In this document: positions 63,895 through 64,000 of the stretch, piece after piece
Layout of the letters: each line of letters begins with the position of its first letter
Position numbering within the stretch: position 1 is the first letter of the stretch
Assembly (NCBI GenBank): GCA_963575745.1
Contig: CAUYUJ010014206.1
Coordinates: 62,001-126,000 of the forward strand
Direction: 5' to 3'
DNA from: Prorocentrum cordatum
Lineage: Eukaryota; Sar; Dinophyceae; Prorocentrales; Prorocentraceae
DNA length: 64,000 nucleotides
Program-made: the position numbers and the translations under genes
The notes under the pieces: model-generated
What the model was told of the DNA's origin: nothing
Databases searched by the model: none
Seen by the model: the letters and a program-made list of their open reading frames with translations, nothing else

Positions 63895-64000
63895 CAGCGC
63901 GCAGCTATTTTTGTAGTCCCTTTCTATCCATTTCTATTCTCAATTAGTTTGCACAGCGGTCCGCGTTGTGTACCGTTGAATCCATCATCTGGTTCGTGCA
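63895..64000. other. Window end, nothing recognised
   Basis: A T-rich stretch follows the last stop (TTTTTGTAGTCCCTTTCT); possible 3' flank. Confidence 0.3.

Overview
This 64 kb window looks like nuclear DNA of a dinoflagellate. The evidence is: (i) a relic of the dinoflagellate trans-spliced leader (22 nt, two mismatches to the canonical leader) at 14,272-14,293 on the minus strand, directly 5' of a coding segment, as in a reintegrated mRNA; (ii) a decayed non-LTR retrotransposon with a full set of reverse transcriptase motifs; (iii) very low gene density in GC-rich DNA filled with CTTGGG/CCAAGA arrays, trinucleotide microsatellites and satellites; (iv) gene fragments resembling multicopy families I associate from memory with dinoflagellate gene sets. 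The genus (Prorocentrum-like) is a guess. There are no operons, ribosome binding sites, tRNA or rRNA genes that I can recognise.

Layout. 1-5,433 (+): 3' part of a superfamily 1 (Upf1/DNA2-NAM7 type) helicase gene entering from the left edge, followed by two long cysteine-containing and acidic reading frames that change frame three times. 5,434-10,654: repeats, including a TIR-like element (A1), two degenerate satellite copies, and a CTA microsatellite ending in a 100-N assembly gap. 10,655-14,300 (-): a decayed C2H2/transposase-like gene in pieces and a spliced-leader retrogene, interspersed with three members of a second TIR-like family (B). 14,300-18,840: arrays, a dispersed satellite copy and an AT-rich island. 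18,844-21,292 (+): LINE pseudogene whose premature stops are all TAG. 21,300-25,000: hexamer minisatellites and little else. 25,050-27,639: a 2.6 kb element (C) bounded by 20-bp perfect inverted repeats and filled with a 10-bp satellite and long microsatellites. 27,950-41,850: seven units of a ~1.5 kb satellite with two large insertions, one carrying a second A element. 41,850-52,100: arrays, AT-rich microsatellites and higher-order repeats, five of which end in the same palindromic hairpin. 52,100-56,612: ~100-bp and 42-bp palindromic minisatellites and element A3. 57,500-61,740: 90-bp, 15-18-bp and ~150-bp tandem arrays.

Genes at the right end. A coding segment at 53,826-54,622 and three exon-like segments at 61,755-63,894, all on the plus strand, look like the two halves of one gene of unknown function. 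If so, its intron is ~7 kb long and made almost entirely of repeats. The genes do not form a pathway. The main theme is mobile and satellite DNA: several unrelated terminal-inverted-repeat structures enclose the same kinds of array. Long open frames inside the in-phase minisatellites (42 and 90 bp) are not treated as genes.
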